DNA from: Herbinix sp.
GTDB lineage: Bacteria; Bacillota; Clostridia; Lachnospirales; Lachnospiraceae
Assembly (NCBI GenBank): GCA_029238935.1
Contig: JAQZBN010000002.1
Location: 1 to 64,000 of the forward strand
Length of the DNA stretch: 64,000 nt
Reading direction: 5' to 3'
The translations under genes were made by a program, and so were the position numbers. Shown piece after piece: positions 1 through 8,881 of the stretch (its first letter is position 1; each line of letters starts with the position of its first letter). A model generated the notes under the pieces. It was not told the DNA's origin. It did not search any database and was given only the letters and a program-made list of their open reading frames with translations.

Positions 1-134
1 AGTTATTAATTTATGGATTTTTCATGCATTATAGTTATCATAAGTAAGTGTTCCTCTTTTTGTCAATCAATAATTTACAATGGATATGATGATGCAAACT
101 TTTATCATCCTATAACCCACTATGTCTCTGAGCA

Positions 135-175
135 ATAAAAAGGCAGAAAAAAAGATATTTCATCTTATTTCTGCC
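135..175 (-). terminator. Intrinsic terminator downstream of the frameshifted small gene
   Basis: Read on the minus strand, GGCAGAAATAAGAT pairs with ATCTTTTTTTCTGCC across a short loop, and the stem is followed by TTTTTATT. It lies about 80 bp after the stop of the broken minus-strand gene that ends at 257, so it most likely ends that transcript. Confidence 0.6.
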
Positions 176-196
176 CAATATCAATGATATTATGTT

Positions 197-229
197 ATAA
201 AGTATCTATCATCATAAAGTATCTATCAT
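197..229. repeat. Short direct repeat, two copies
   Basis: The 16-mer ATAAAGTATCTATCAT occurs at 197-212 and again at 214-229, separated by one base. It sits in the 3' region of the broken gene. No function can be assigned; it may be a simple slippage duplication. Confidence 0.6.
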
Positions 230-256
230 TTATTTTGTAATATTAGCTGAGTACTT

Positions 257-561
257 TTATAATATCTCAAAGTTATTAAGTCCTACGCTAGTTGCTACTC
301 TGCGTATCTGAAGCTTTAGACCTGCATTTGTACCACAATCAAAGATTAAATTTTTAAATTGATCCTTTTGATACATCTCAAAGCATGCACTTAACATAGG
401 AACCATATCTTGGGAACTCACCTTCAATTCCCTGCTATTAAAATGTAGTCAAATTCATTGGCATCCACTGGTTGAAAGAAGCCTTTTACCGTAGCATAAA
501 GGATTTTTCCTACCTTATCTAGTTTTAATTCTGATTTTTTACCACCTGTTGTCTCCATCAT
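257..561 (-). pseudogene. Small hypothetical gene broken by a one-base frameshift
   Basis: A good ribosome-binding site (GGAGG five bases before ATG-ATG) starts a frame that reads MMETTGGKKSELKLDKVGK and continues to DYILIAGN, then stops. From about 445 the next frame continues as NSRELKVSSQDMVPML and runs to LNNFEIL and a TAA at 257-259. Restoring one base in the TTTTAA stretch near 437-445 would give a single protein of about 100 residues. I do not recognise the family; the mixed alpha/beta pattern, with a hydrophobic strand in front of FDCGTNAGLK, is loosely STAS-like. It could be a real pseudogene or a homopolymer sequencing error. A minus-strand terminator follows it. Confidence 0.55.
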
Positions 562-686
562 ATGTACCTCCATCGTAAGCATTGTTTACTAATCAAACAA
601 AACATACTTTATCATATCATGTTTTTATCCATCTGCCAACTACTTTGTTAATAAATTATCATAAAATGGCAAAGATTATAACCATA

Positions 687-1640
687 TTAGCTACGTTGTT
701 TCATACGGTTAATGATATCTACAACATTTTGAATATCTGAAGCATTGAATAGCCCAAGTGCAAAGGTATGAGAAGTACCAGAGGTCGTTGTTACCTTGAT
801 ACATAGATTGATACCTATCACGCTGGATCTTTCTGCATTTAAGACTTCATTCATCGGTATAGTGAAAGGTTTACTAAATACATGCACCGGAAGAGGATTA
901 AACATGATCTTTTTATTTGTTATGATCAGAGTTCCGCTGATCTGGCCTAATCCCTTATAATAACCTACCAGACTTTTTCGATACAATTCTTCTTCAATAA
1001 GATTATTATAAGTACTACTTGATCGGTTTACTGCATTATTACTATTGTTATTGGTATAGTTGTTTTGATTATTTAAGTTATTGAAACTTTGATTAGCTAG
1101 ACTATTATTGCTATTATTAATTGCAGAACTACTATTGAAAGAGTTAATGGTATTATAGTTACTATTGTTGTTAGTACTACTATTGTTTATATTACTGTTG
1201 TTTATATTACTGTTGTTTGTATTAAAGTTGTTTGTATTGCTGTTGTTCGTATTACTATTGTTCGTATTGCTATTATTCGTATTGCTATTATAAGCATTGC
1301 TGTTATTACTGTTATATCCACTATTATTGTTACAAATGCTATTACCGCTATCACAATTATTATTGTTAAAATAGTTATTTCTGCTTTCGTTATTTTCTGT
1401 AACGTTTTCGTTTGTGTAATTGCTCCCGTTGTTCGCATTAAATACTATAGTAGGTTCCGCTTGCTTTTTTTCCAATACTTTTGCTCCGCAATTACAACAA
1501 AAAGACATGCCATCCGGTACGACATATCCACATTCATTACAAATATTCTCTTTTTTCACTTGAATAATTTTTGTACCGCATTTTCCGCAGTACTGCATAT
1601 CATCTGATACTTGAAAACCACAGTTACTACAAAAAGCCAT
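687..1640 (-). CDS. Double zinc-ribbon protein with Asn-rich repeat linker and PH/GRAM-like domain
   Basis: Start set at ATG 1640, seven bases after GGGAGG, rather than the upstream ATG. Two zinc ribbons open the protein (CSNCG..YCGKCG near residues 4-23 and CNECG..FCCNCG near 34-53). They are followed by roughly 140 residues dominated by Asn, Ser and Thr with a five-residue period (NSNTN). The last ~100 residues (from EEELYRKSLVGYYKGLG) look like a PH/GRAM-type beta domain (LIITNKKIMF..). The zinc ribbons probably serve as a protein or nucleic-acid docking module and the C-terminal domain as a lipid or protein binder, but the function is unknown. It has no signal peptide and is probably cytoplasmic. 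It stands alone between the broken gene and the inverted-repeat element. Confidence 0.75.
   Translation of the reverse strand: MAFCSNCGFQVSDDMQYCGKCGTKIIQVKKENICNECGYVVPDGMSFCCNCGAKVLEKKQAEPTIVFNANNGSNYTNENVTENNESRNNYFNNNNCDSGNSICNNNSGYNSNNSNAYNSNTNNSNTNNSNTNNSNTNNFNTNNSNINNSNINNSSTNNNSNYNTINSFNSSSAINNSNNSLANQSFNNLNNQNNYTNNNSNNAVNRSSSTYNNLIEEELYRKSLVGYYKGLGQISGTLIITNKKIMFNPLPVHVFSKPFTIPMNEVLNAERSSVIGINLCIKVTTTSGTSHTFALGLFNASDIQNVVDIINRMKQRS
1186..1305. repeat. 15-bp tandem repeat inside the Asn-rich linker
   Basis: Eight consecutive 15-bp units (for example TTTATATTACTGTTG at 1186 and 1201, TTCGTATTGCTATTA at 1261 and 1276) encode the five-residue Asn-Ser-Asn-Thr-Asn motif on the minus strand. 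The third positions have drifted while the Asn coding is kept. This is a coding minisatellite liable to change length. Confidence 0.8.
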
Positions 1641-1825
1641 ATTCAATCCTCCCAATCTTATTCATGCTATGTTCCTATGTAATTCAACGATACATTCGAA
1701 TTTGTTCGGAATACCATATCTATCCATACTCAAATTAAACATAGCACAATTCCCAGGGAGGTGTCAATCAATCCCAACCACCATATAGATTTATGGTTTG
1801 ACCTTTTTTGTACTTTCTCTCTTTT

Positions 1826-1936
1826 ACATCCTTTCCTGGTGAAATTTCCGGTAGATTTGGTTTGCGATGGGTTCGCAAAATGATTTTTAGGGAATTGTTT
1901 GTTTGTGGTACCGGAAATTTCACCAGGAAAGGATGT
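1826..1936. repeat. Perfect 28-bp inverted repeat with 55-bp centre (MITE-like or giant hairpin)
   Basis: The left arm 1826-1853 (ACATCCTTTCCTGGTG...CGGTA) is the exact reverse complement of the right arm 1909-1936. The 55-bp centre contains a second small stem, TTTGCGA at 1861-1867 with TCGCAAA at 1873-1879. The right arm ends 10 bp from the stop of the alcohol dehydrogenase gene. I see no convincing target-site duplication and no long T-tract, so it is not an ordinary terminator. It may be a short non-autonomous mobile element or a structured 3' end shared by the flanking genes. Confidence 0.85.
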
Positions 1937-1946
1937 CCATTCATTA

Positions 1947-3122
1947 TTAGAAATCTACTTCAGTTCCATAATAGGTGCAGGTAAGAAGCTTCTCCATTTC
2001 GGCAGGTGTTATTGTTCTTGGGTTTGATCCTGTACAAGCATCACCTACTGCAAGAGCTGCAATGTTTGCAACCTTTTCCTTGAACTCTTCTTCTTGAATT
2101 CCAAATTCTTTTAATGTTTTAGGAATACTTAATTTTGCATTATATTCATCGATCTTGTCACAAAGTTTTTGTGTCAGTTCATGATCTGTAGCACCGGTTA
2201 AACCGATTGATTGAGCAATCTCCGCATAACGTCCTGCTGCATTTTTAGCATTAAACTTGATAACATAAGGTAAATAAATTGCATTGGCACAGCCATGGGG
2301 AATATGACCTGTAGAAAATGCAGCTCCTGTTTTATGCGCCATGGAATGTACGATACCTAAAAGCGCATTGGAGAATGCCATACCCGCTAGACATTGTCCG
2401 TAATGCATCTGCTCTCTTGCCATCTTATCTCCTTTGTAGGAGTCCGGTAAATAATCAAATACCATTTGGATTGCTTTGATCGCTAATGGATCGGTAAAAG
2501 GACTATTCAGAGTGGAAACATATGCTTCAACCGCATGAGTTAAAGCATCCATTCCGGTATGTGCAGTCAACATTGCAGGCATAGTCTCAGCTAATTCAGG
2601 ATCAACGATTGCTATATCCGGGGTAATGTTAAAGTCAGCTAATGGATACTTAATACCTTTTGCATAATCTGTTATTACTGAGAATGCTGTTACCTCAGTC
2701 GCTGTTCCCGATGTGGATGGAATTGCGAGGAACTTTGCCTTCTGTCTTAAGGTTGGGAAATTGAAAGGGATACATAAATCTTCAAAGGAAGTCTCTGGAT
2801 ATTCATAAAATGCCCACATAGCTTTTGCAGCATCAATTGGAGATCCTCCACCCATGGAGATAATCCAGTCTGGTTCGAATGTTCTCATCGCTTCTGCTCC
2901 GCGCAGTACTGTTTCTACGGAAGGATCCGGTTCAACATTCTCGAAAAGTTCTACGATGAATCCTGCTTCTGTCAGATAGTTTACTACTTTATCAAGGAAC
3001 CCGAAGCGTTTCATAGAGCCACCACCAACAACGATGATTGCCTTTTTACCACTTAAGGTTTTTAACATCTCTAAACTGCCTTTTCCGTAATATAAATCTC
3101 TAGGTAACGTAAATCTTGCCAT
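1947..3122 (-). CDS. Iron-containing alcohol dehydrogenase
   Basis: A 391-residue NAD(P)H-dependent, Fe(II) group III alcohol dehydrogenase, the usual length for the family. The nucleotide-binding loop GGGSPIDAAK lies at residues 91-100 and the metal-ligand motifs DALTHAVEAY (Asp192, His196) and HSMAHKTGAAF..HIPHG (His259, His276) are present. It probably reduces an aldehyde to an alcohol in the cytoplasm to re-oxidise NADH during fermentation; substrate range cannot be read from sequence. AGGAGG lies eight bases before the ATG. Its promoter at 3173-3200 is overlapped by a near-perfect Rex box, and rex itself lies about 1 kb upstream on the same strand, so redox control by NADH/NAD+ is well supported. 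Confidence 0.95.
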   Translation of the reverse strand: MARFTLPRDLYYGKGSLEMLKTLSGKKAIIVVGGGSMKRFGFLDKVVNYLTEAGFIVELFENVEPDPSVETVLRGAEAMRTFEPDWIISMGGGSPIDAAKAMWAFYEYPETSFEDLCIPFNFPTLRQKAKFLAIPSTSGTATEVTAFSVITDYAKGIKYPLADFNITPDIAIVDPELAETMPAMLTAHTGMDALTHAVEAYVSTLNSPFTDPLAIKAIQMVFDYLPDSYKGDKMAREQMHYGQCLAGMAFSNALLGIVHSMAHKTGAAFSTGHIPHGCANAIYLPYVIKFNAKNAAGRYAEIAQSIGLTGATDHELTQKLCDKIDEYNAKLSIPKTLKEFGIQEEEFKEKVANIAALAVGDACTGSNPRTITPAEMEKLLTCTYYGTEVDF

Positions 3123-3164
3123 TTTTTTGTCCTCCTAATATGTATTGTTTACTGAAAAAGATCT

Positions 3165-3182
3165 TTGTTATTATTTTAACAA
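3165..3182. promoter_or_regulatory. Rex-type operator in front of the alcohol dehydrogenase
   Basis: TTGTTA-N6-TAACAA matches the known Rex operator pattern of clostridia (TTGTTAANNNNTTAACAA). It covers the -10 element of the alcohol dehydrogenase promoter, so Rex binding should repress transcription until NADH rises. Confidence 0.75.
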
Positions 3183-3200
3183 AACTATTCATAAAATCAA
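3173..3200 (-). promoter_or_regulatory. Vegetative promoter of the alcohol dehydrogenase
   Basis: On the minus strand TTGATT (3195-3200) and TAAAAT (3173-3178) are separated by 16 bp. The -10 element lies inside the Rex box. Confidence 0.5.
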
Positions 3201-3203
3201 ATA

Positions 3204-3239
3204 TAAAAAAAGCATATCGATATATAAATATCGATATGC
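3204..3239 (-). terminator. Terminator after the LysR gene, made from an ATATCGATAT palindrome
   Basis: GCATATCGATAT (3212-3223) pairs perfectly with ATATCGATATGC (3228-3239) across a 4-nt loop. On the minus strand it is followed by TTTTTTTAT. It lies 20 bp beyond the LysR stop. The central 24 bp are repeated in opposite orientation upstream of rex at 4851-4874. Confidence 0.75.
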
Positions 3240-3258
3240 AAATACTGATTAGTAATAT

Positions 3259-4185
3259 TTATAAGCAAGATGCTATTTGAGTCTTAACCTCACGAACTTC
3301 CTGCAAAAACGCCTTATCAATCTTAGAAAAATGATATCCCTTCGGAAAGATTAAGACATCTTTAAAAATCTGATCCGCATCGTTACAAGACTTTTGTACA
3401 AGGCCATATCGATTTAACTGCTCGGCTGGAAGCGGAGATACCCACATATAGCATCTTGGAATCTGATTTAATAAATCAATCTGACTTCCTCTTTCATATA
3501 CGTGAATTCTCCTTTCCGACGGATTCATTTTCTTTTTTAATTCCAAGGACGATACATGAGGTACAACAAGATCACCATGAATAATTTCAATATACTGCTC
3601 TAAATCTTCATAAGACAAGTTTTCTACCATAGCAAGGGGATTGTCCTTTGGCATCAGAGCCATATATCGGTATTCCCATATATTCTCATAGGTCAGTCTT
3701 TTGCTGCGGAGATAATCCAGGAAATAATTTTCATAATTTTTTTGATAACGGATAATTCCAAGATGACATTCGCCTTCTGCTACATCTGTTATGGTTGCCA
3801 TTGAATTTGTCTCTTTAAAATTCAAATCCAATTCCTTGGTATGATCCATGTTTGCAATAAACTTAGTATATGCATATGAGATATAGCTCGCTCTGGGAAC
3901 TGAGATTCGAAAGGTCACCTTGTTCATTTTGTCCGATTTATAAAGTGCTTCCATCTCTTCCACCTGTGCCAGAATATTCTGAGCATAACATAAAAACTCC
4001 TCTCCTTTTTTCGTTGGAACAATTCCTTTGGAAGTCCGATGAAATATCTCTATACCAAGGCTATTCTCTAATTCTTTAATCGCCTTACTTAGATTTGGTT
4101 GATTCATATAAAGATGCTCTGCTGCTGCAGTGATTGACCCGGTTTTCGCCACTTCGGTTACGTATTTCAAATGTAATGTATTCAC
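3259..4185 (-). CDS. LysR-family transcriptional regulator
   Basis: 308 residues, normal for LysR proteins. The N-terminal winged helix-turn-helix spans about residues 1-60 (LKYVTEVAKTGSITAAAEHL..QPNLSKAIKELE), followed by a substrate-binding-like effector domain from about residue 90. Start is GTG at 4185, seven bases after GGAGG; the ribosome-binding site overlaps the end of rex, 11 bp upstream, so the two are co-transcribed. LysR proteins usually need a small-molecule co-inducer; the ligand is unknown. A target could be the alcohol dehydrogenase just downstream, but I see no obvious T-N11-A site to prove it. Confidence 0.9.
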   Translation of the reverse strand: MNTLHLKYVTEVAKTGSITAAAEHLYMNQPNLSKAIKELENSLGIEIFHRTSKGIVPTKKGEEFLCYAQNILAQVEEMEALYKSDKMNKVTFRISVPRASYISYAYTKFIANMDHTKELDLNFKETNSMATITDVAEGECHLGIIRYQKNYENYFLDYLRSKRLTYENIWEYRYMALMPKDNPLAMVENLSYEDLEQYIEIIHGDLVVPHVSSLELKKKMNPSERRIHVYERGSQIDLLNQIPRCYMWVSPLPAEQLNRYGLVQKSCNDADQIFKDVLIFPKGYHFSKIDKAFLQEVREVKTQIASCL

Positions 4186-4196
4186 TGGGATACCTC

Positions 4197-4835
4197 CTAT
4201 TGTATTCTTTCTTTTAATCGCTTCGACAATAATGCCAGTGACGCAGCCATATTTTCATTCTGAACTAATATGTGCTCCGGTACTGTCAGGTGAACAGGTG
4301 CAAAATTCCATATAGCTAAAATACCACTATCAACCATGAGATCACAGACCTCTTGAGCATCATCAGCGGTAACCGTAATGATACCGATATGTATTTTCAT
4401 TCGATTTATCAAGTCTTTGCATTTCTCCATTGGTAATACTTTTTTTCCTTTTACTTCTGTATTCCAGAGTGCTTCCTGCTTGTCAAAGGCAACAACAATG
4501 GATAACCCATAATCAGCAAATTGCTCGTAGGACAGAAGGGTTTTGCCAAGTTGACCAACCCCTACTAAAACAGCTTCACTACTGTTATTATAACCAAGAA
4601 GATCTGTTATTTTCATGATCAGTTCCTCAATCAAGAAACCAGACCTTGGTTTTCCGATTGCACCTGTTAGCTCGAGATCTTTTCTTACTTTAATCGGATT
4701 AAGCTTTAAATGCTCCGCAATCATGGTAGATGAAATTTGTATTAACCCTTTATTTTTCATAAGATTAAGATAGTTTAAATAATCAGGAAACCTATTTAGA
4801 GCAGGTTTTGATATTGAATTGATTTTATTACTCAT
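4197..4835 (-). CDS. rex: Redox-sensing transcriptional repressor Rex
   Basis: 212 residues, the family length. An N-terminal winged helix (about 1-80, with NPIKVRKDLELTGAIGKPRSG as the recognition region) precedes a Rossmann fold with GVGQLG at residues 92-97 that binds NADH. Rex dimers repress fermentation and electron-transfer genes at TTGTTA-N6-TAACAA sites when NAD+ dominates, and release on NADH binding. A site of that kind lies at the nearby alcohol dehydrogenase promoter. rex is first in a two-gene unit with the LysR gene. The palindrome 4851-4874 just upstream of the start is not a Rex consensus but may still control this unit. Confidence 0.95.
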   Translation of the reverse strand: MSNKINSISKPALNRFPDYLNYLNLMKNKGLIQISSTMIAEHLKLNPIKVRKDLELTGAIGKPRSGFLIEELIMKITDLLGYNNSSEAVLVGVGQLGKTLLSYEQFADYGLSIVVAFDKQEALWNTEVKGKKVLPMEKCKDLINRMKIHIGIITVTADDAQEVCDLMVDSGILAIWNFAPVHLTVPEHILVQNENMAASLALLSKRLKERIQ

Positions 4836-4850
4836 CCTCTTCTCCGATCT

Positions 4851-4874
4851 ATATCGATATTTATATATCGATAT
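4851..4874. promoter_or_regulatory. ATATCGATAT palindrome in the rex leader
   Basis: ATATCGATAT occurs twice with a TTAT spacer, giving a 24-bp near-palindrome 16 bp upstream of the rex start. It is the exact reverse complement of 3214-3237 in the terminator after lysR. It could be an operator or an RNA hairpin close to the ribosome-binding site. Confidence 0.5.
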
Positions 4875-5014
4875 TATTTTACCTCTCTATTCCTTACAAC
4901 GCAAGTCCATTGATTAACTTTTACCTGTACTTTAGTCTCAGAGGGCTGAAACTTAATTGCATCGTTCTCAATTAGCTGTTATACTGATAGCAAATGATTT
5001 TAGGAGGTCTACCA

Positions 5015-6718
5015 ATGAAAAAAAAATTACTTACAATTCTACTTTTCATGACGATTTGTTTAGTTCTATCCGGATGCTCTAAAAATAAGAATGATGAGAA
5101 TGCATCTACAGATAATATAACCATAATACCGCAGCAGGAGGATACACAAGATGTCACCCCGATCCCTACTTCTCCCGCAGCTACTACTGCTCCTGAAGAA
5201 CCAACAGCTTCCACTGAAACCACATTATTTCCTGCTTTTCGAGAGGATGAAGAGGGTAACCGGTTGTACGGATATGTGGATCTGACCGGGAATTTTGTTA
5301 TCCAACCCGCTTATACGATTGCCTCAAACTTTTCAGATCATAGAGCAGTAGTCTATGATTCCGATCAATACTATGTTATTGATGAAAAAGGGACAATCAT
5401 CTTCACGAATGATTATCAAATAACTCCTTATGTGAATGGTTTTGCAACATTCACCGAAGTAAAGGATAATAAATATCTTAACGGTTATATCGATACCAAC
5501 GGAACTATTGTTATTAAGCCACAGTTTTTAATGACCAGCAATTTTACAGAAGAACACCGTAGCTTTGTAACCACAGATCCAACCACCTTATGTATGATTG
5601 ATGAAACAGGTACCATATTGGAAACGTATCCTTTGGATGAAAGATATCAAAATTATATGAGTATTTCGGATGGTTATATCATTTATTCGGACGGGAATGG
5701 CAAAGTTGGTGTCATAGACTATAAAGGAAATACAATCTTTGAACCTAATTTTAGTCAGATAACCTATCTGAAGAATGGTTTTTTTGCAATGAAAGAAATA
5801 ACTGATGAATTATTTAATCTGGAATCGAAACCTGCGGCTCTATATTCCGTGGATAGCGGCAAACTTACTGAATATACCTTATATGATGTAAATGAATTTA
5901 TAAATTCCTACACTTGTGCAACGGATAGTACTTCAACCTTCTTTATCAATGAAAAAGGTGAAAGAGAAAAGACCTTACCTGAGTTTACGGGGATAGGAAC
6001 CCTAAACTTATTATCCAAAATCATTCAAGCGAATGTAGACGGAGATCTAATCTATATGACCACCGATGGCACAATCCTATGGGAGAATAGTAAAACACAA
6101 GTTTTATCTTCTAATATTAAAGTTACAAAAAATAAATTTAGATCCTGCAAGTATGTCCTAGTAACGTATCCGGTTCTTGAGGGACTCGCAGACCAGAATA
6201 TTCAAGATATGATAAACACGAAGATCTATGAGTTATTTACACAATCCCGAGCTCAACTGACTGAAGCCGACTTATATAACGTAGAGGATACATTCCATGC
6301 AAAATTGGAGGGTGATCTTCTGGAGGTTAAGAAAACCGGTTATGATTATCCCTTTGGAGCTGCCCATGGTATGCCTGTGCTTGATTATTATTATTTTAAC
6401 CTTACTACCGGGGATTTTTACACCCTTAAGGATCTCTTCCTTCCGGAAAGCGGTTATATCGATTATCTCAATCAGATGATTACCGCACAAATTGAAGATA
6501 AAAAATCAAATGCAGATTCGATGATTCTCATCGATCATTTTGAAGGTATCGGAGAGAAACCTAACTTTTATTTAACCGATGATTCCCTTGTTATTTATTT
6601 TTATCCTTACGAAATTGCGGCATATGCAGCTGGTTTTCCGGAATTCTCAATTCCTTATGAAGATTTAAAAGGTTATATCAATGAAGATGGAGGTTTATGG
6701 AAAGCTTTCGTTCAATAA
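5015..6718 (+). CDS. Lipoprotein with WG repeats and C-terminal DUF3298-like domain
   Basis: Start set at ATG 5015, seven bases after GGAGG. A lipoprotein signal with lipobox LSGC ends near residue 21 and is followed by a Ser/Thr/Pro-rich spacer. Residues ~75-280 carry several WG-type beta repeats (GYVDLTGNFVIQPAY, GYIDTNGTIVIKPQF, GVIDYKGNTIFEPNF). The last ~190 residues (YPVLEG..INTKIYELF through YPYEIAAYAAGFPEFSIPY) resemble the DUF3298/PdaC-RsiV type extracellular domain. It is therefore anchored on the outer face of the membrane. The role is unknown; DUF3298 domains occur in cell-wall and lysozyme-sensing proteins. It is transcribed alone towards a bidirectional terminator. Confidence 0.85.
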   Translation: MKKKLLTILLFMTICLVLSGCSKNKNDENASTDNITIIPQQEDTQDVTPIPTSPAATTAPEEPTASTETTLFPAFREDEEGNRLYGYVDLTGNFVIQPAYTIASNFSDHRAVVYDSDQYYVIDEKGTIIFTNDYQITPYVNGFATFTEVKDNKYLNGYIDTNGTIVIKPQFLMTSNFTEEHRSFVTTDPTTLCMIDETGTILETYPLDERYQNYMSISDGYIIYSDGNGKVGVIDYKGNTIFEPNFSQITYLKNGFFAMKEITDELFNLESKPAALYSVDSGKLTEYTLYDVNEFINSYTCATDSTSTFFINEKGEREKTLPEFTGIGTLNLLSKIIQANVDGDLIYMTTDGTILWENSKTQVLSSNIKVTKNKFRSCKYVLVTYPVLEGLADQNIQDMINTKIYELFTQSRAQLTEADLYNVEDTFHAKLEGDLLEVKKTGYDYPFGAAHGMPVLDYYYFNLTTGDFYTLKDLFLPESGYIDYLNQMITAQIEDKKSNADSMILIDHFEGIGEKPNFYLTDDSLVIYFYPYEIAAYAAGFPEFSIPYEDLKGYINEDGGLWKAFVQ

Positions 6719-6737
6719 TCAAATCTTAACCATAAAT

Positions 6738-6785
6738 AAAACAGCCTTACTTGATCCATGTAGCTTAATCAAGTAAGGCTGTTTT
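6738..6785. terminator. Bidirectional terminator
   Basis: AAAACAGCCTTACTTGAT (6738-6755) pairs perfectly with 6768-6785, with A- and T-tracts at both ends. It serves the WG lipoprotein on the plus strand and the chemoreceptor on the minus strand. Confidence 0.9.
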
Positions 6786-6793
6786 AGCTTATT

Positions 6794-8881
6794 TTATAAT
6801 TTGAATTTCGATATTTCTTCTTTCAACTTATCTGCACTCTCATTGGTACGTATAACTTCATCCATTACCTCATTGGATTTTATAGTAACTTCGGATACCT
6901 TCGTTGCAATATCGGTAGTACCTGCCGCACTTTCATCAGCAGCAATCGCTACTCCATTGATTGCCTGTAAGATATTATCTACAGATGCTAACAATTCTTC
7001 GGAGGTTGCACTGAATTCAGTGACCAAACCATCTACAAATTTTGCATCATCATTATACCTTGCGGCTACCTCGAGCATATACCGATAATCGTTATTTACT
7101 TCCGTTGACATAAATTTTAATACATTTCTGGAACTATCCGAAAGATGTTCCACTGCACTAATTACTCTGGTGGTGACATCTTGGATTTCTAAAACAGCAT
7201 TCTTTGATTTCTCCGCAAGCTTGCGAATTTCATCTGCAACAACGGAAAAACCACGACCTGCTTCTCCTGCTCTGGCTGCTTCTATTGCTGCATTGAGAGC
7301 AAGCAAATTGGTTTGCTCGGTTATCTGCATAATAGAGTTTGATAGAACATGAATTTGTTCTACAACTTTGGAAGCCTCCAATGCTTTTTCCAACTGTTCT
7401 TTAGTGGTAAGGAATACATCATTCGCTTTTTTCTCAGCAGACCCGACACTTGCTTTGGTTTGTTCTGCTCGAGTACTGATGTCCTTAGCAGCTAATGCAC
7501 CTTCCTGTGATCGGTCTGCAATATTCTGTACGGCATCTGCTATTTCCTTCGAGGTAATTGCCATCTGTCCGGCTGCAGCGGCTGTTTCTTCCATACTGGC
7601 AGCTAATTCTTGGGTCGTTGCAGATACGCTCTCAAAATTATCATTGAGCTGCTTCATATTTAACATCGCTTGATTTACTTCATCTTCAATATGAATTGAT
7701 TCCGTGGATATACTGCCAACTAATCCTCTCAAGGAGTTTTTCATTTCCTCAATTCCCTGAGCAATAATTCCGATTTCATCTTTTCTAGCTAAATACCGAC
7801 TATTTACCTCGATTAAGAAATCACCTTTTGCAATTTGACTCAAATAATTAGAGGAATCTTTGATGGGATTTGTAATCGTCTTTGATAGGAAGGATACTAA
7901 TATGGCTGCAATAATAATTGCTATGAGGCAAATTGCTAAATTAAAATACTCGGTATTTTTTATGAATGCGGTAGCATCTGCTTTATCCTCTACCGTAATA
8001 ACTGCCCAGGAATCAGAAACACCCGGAAGCTTTATACTTTGATATGCACTTACTACCTCTACACCATCATTGTTTTTGTATGTAACAAAACCGGTTTCAC
8101 CATTTAATGCTTTCTCGGTAATTTCCTTTAAGGTGTCAGGAATGGTAATCGTAGCTTCTTGTGTTATCAGGTTTCCTTCCTCATCTTTGATAGCATTACC
8201 GCTAGCATCCATTTTTAAGACTGTCTTTGTTAAAGTCTTATAATTACTCAATTCTCTAACCACTAATTTATCAGGATGAGCAATGATAACACCTTCACCA
8301 TCAACTACAAACGAATATCTGCTACCCTCACTATACTTCTCAATCGTTTCCTGTAACTTAGCCAAATTAATATCAGCACCCAAAACTCCGACAAAGGAAT
8401 TATTATTATCAAAGATAGGGAATGCAATAGTGGTTACCGGCGCATTTCCGTTAAGACTTAGGTAGGATTTACTGACAAACGGTTTCAGTTCTTCTTTTGC
8501 TTTAAGGAACCACCATCTAGTTGAGCGATCTCCCAGTTCTCCGCTCGTTCTGGCGGTCTGCATACCATCTGCTCCTTGGATATAAAGTAAATCAAAGTAT
8601 GGATGTTTTTCAATAACATTCATAATTATATTTTTTTGTTTCTCGGCATCAAAAGCTTTTACTGATTCCTGTAGTGCAATTTGTTCCGTTATGGAATACC
8701 CTTTGTCAATAAATGATGTAACTTGATCAGACAAGGAATTGGCTAAAAGTTTGTTGTTCTCCTCCAATTCTTTTTCATAACTTTGATTCATATAAAAAAT
8801 GTTTGCAACATTAGAAACAAAGAACGGTAGGATAACCAGTAATAACGTAAAAATAATTAATTGTGTGCGTAGTGATTTCAT
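6794..8881 (-). CDS. Methyl-accepting chemotaxis protein (dCache, HAMP, signalling domain)
   Basis: 695 residues. A first membrane segment (about 8-30) and a second (about 315-340) enclose a dCache-type extracellular ligand domain ([20 protein letters not shown].., [13 protein letters not shown]). Then come HAMP (about 340-395) and the cytoplasmic coiled-coil with the highly conserved tip [19 protein letters not shown] that contacts CheA/CheW. It ends SKFKL without a CheR-binding pentapeptide. The ligand is unknown; dCache receptors often bind amino acids or organic acids. AAAGGA precedes the ATG. Its promoter lies at 8986-9013 with an array of eight operator-like palindromes directly upstream, so expression is probably controlled specifically. 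No che genes are in the window. Confidence 0.95.
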   Translation of the reverse strand: MKSLRTQLIIFTLLLVILPFFVSNVANIFYMNQSYEKELEENNKLLANSLSDQVTSFIDKGYSITEQIALQESVKAFDAEKQKNIIMNVIEKHPYFDLLYIQGADGMQTARTSGELGDRSTRWWFLKAKEELKPFVSKSYLSLNGNAPVTTIAFPIFDNNNSFVGVLGADINLAKLQETIEKYSEGSRYSFVVDGEGVIIAHPDKLVVRELSNYKTLTKTVLKMDASGNAIKDEEGNLITQEATITIPDTLKEITEKALNGETGFVTYKNNDGVEVVSAYQSIKLPGVSDSWAVITVEDKADATAFIKNTEYFNLAICLIAIIIAAILVSFLSKTITNPIKDSSNYLSQIAKGDFLIEVNSRYLARKDEIGIIAQGIEEMKNSLRGLVGSISTESIHIEDEVNQAMLNMKQLNDNFESVSATTQELAASMEETAAAAGQMAITSKEIADAVQNIADRSQEGALAAKDISTRAEQTKASVGSAEKKANDVFLTTKEQLEKALEASKVVEQIHVLSNSIMQITEQTNLLALNAAIEAARAGEAGRGFSVVADEIRKLAEKSKNAVLEIQDVTTRVISAVEHLSDSSRNVLKFMSTEVNNDYRYMLEVAARYNDDAKFVDGLVTEFSATSEELLASVDNILQAINGVAIAADESAAGTTDIATKVSEVTIKSNEVMDEVIRTNESADKLKEEISKFKL

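Noticed and set aside
1..134. Gene or RNA at the window start
   Set aside because: I see no open frame, ribosome-binding site or stable fold; only AT-rich intergenic DNA.
1202..1438. 78-residue frame rich in Ile/Thr in the Asn-repeat region
   Set aside because: It is the shifted reading of the 15-bp repeats inside the zinc-ribbon gene.
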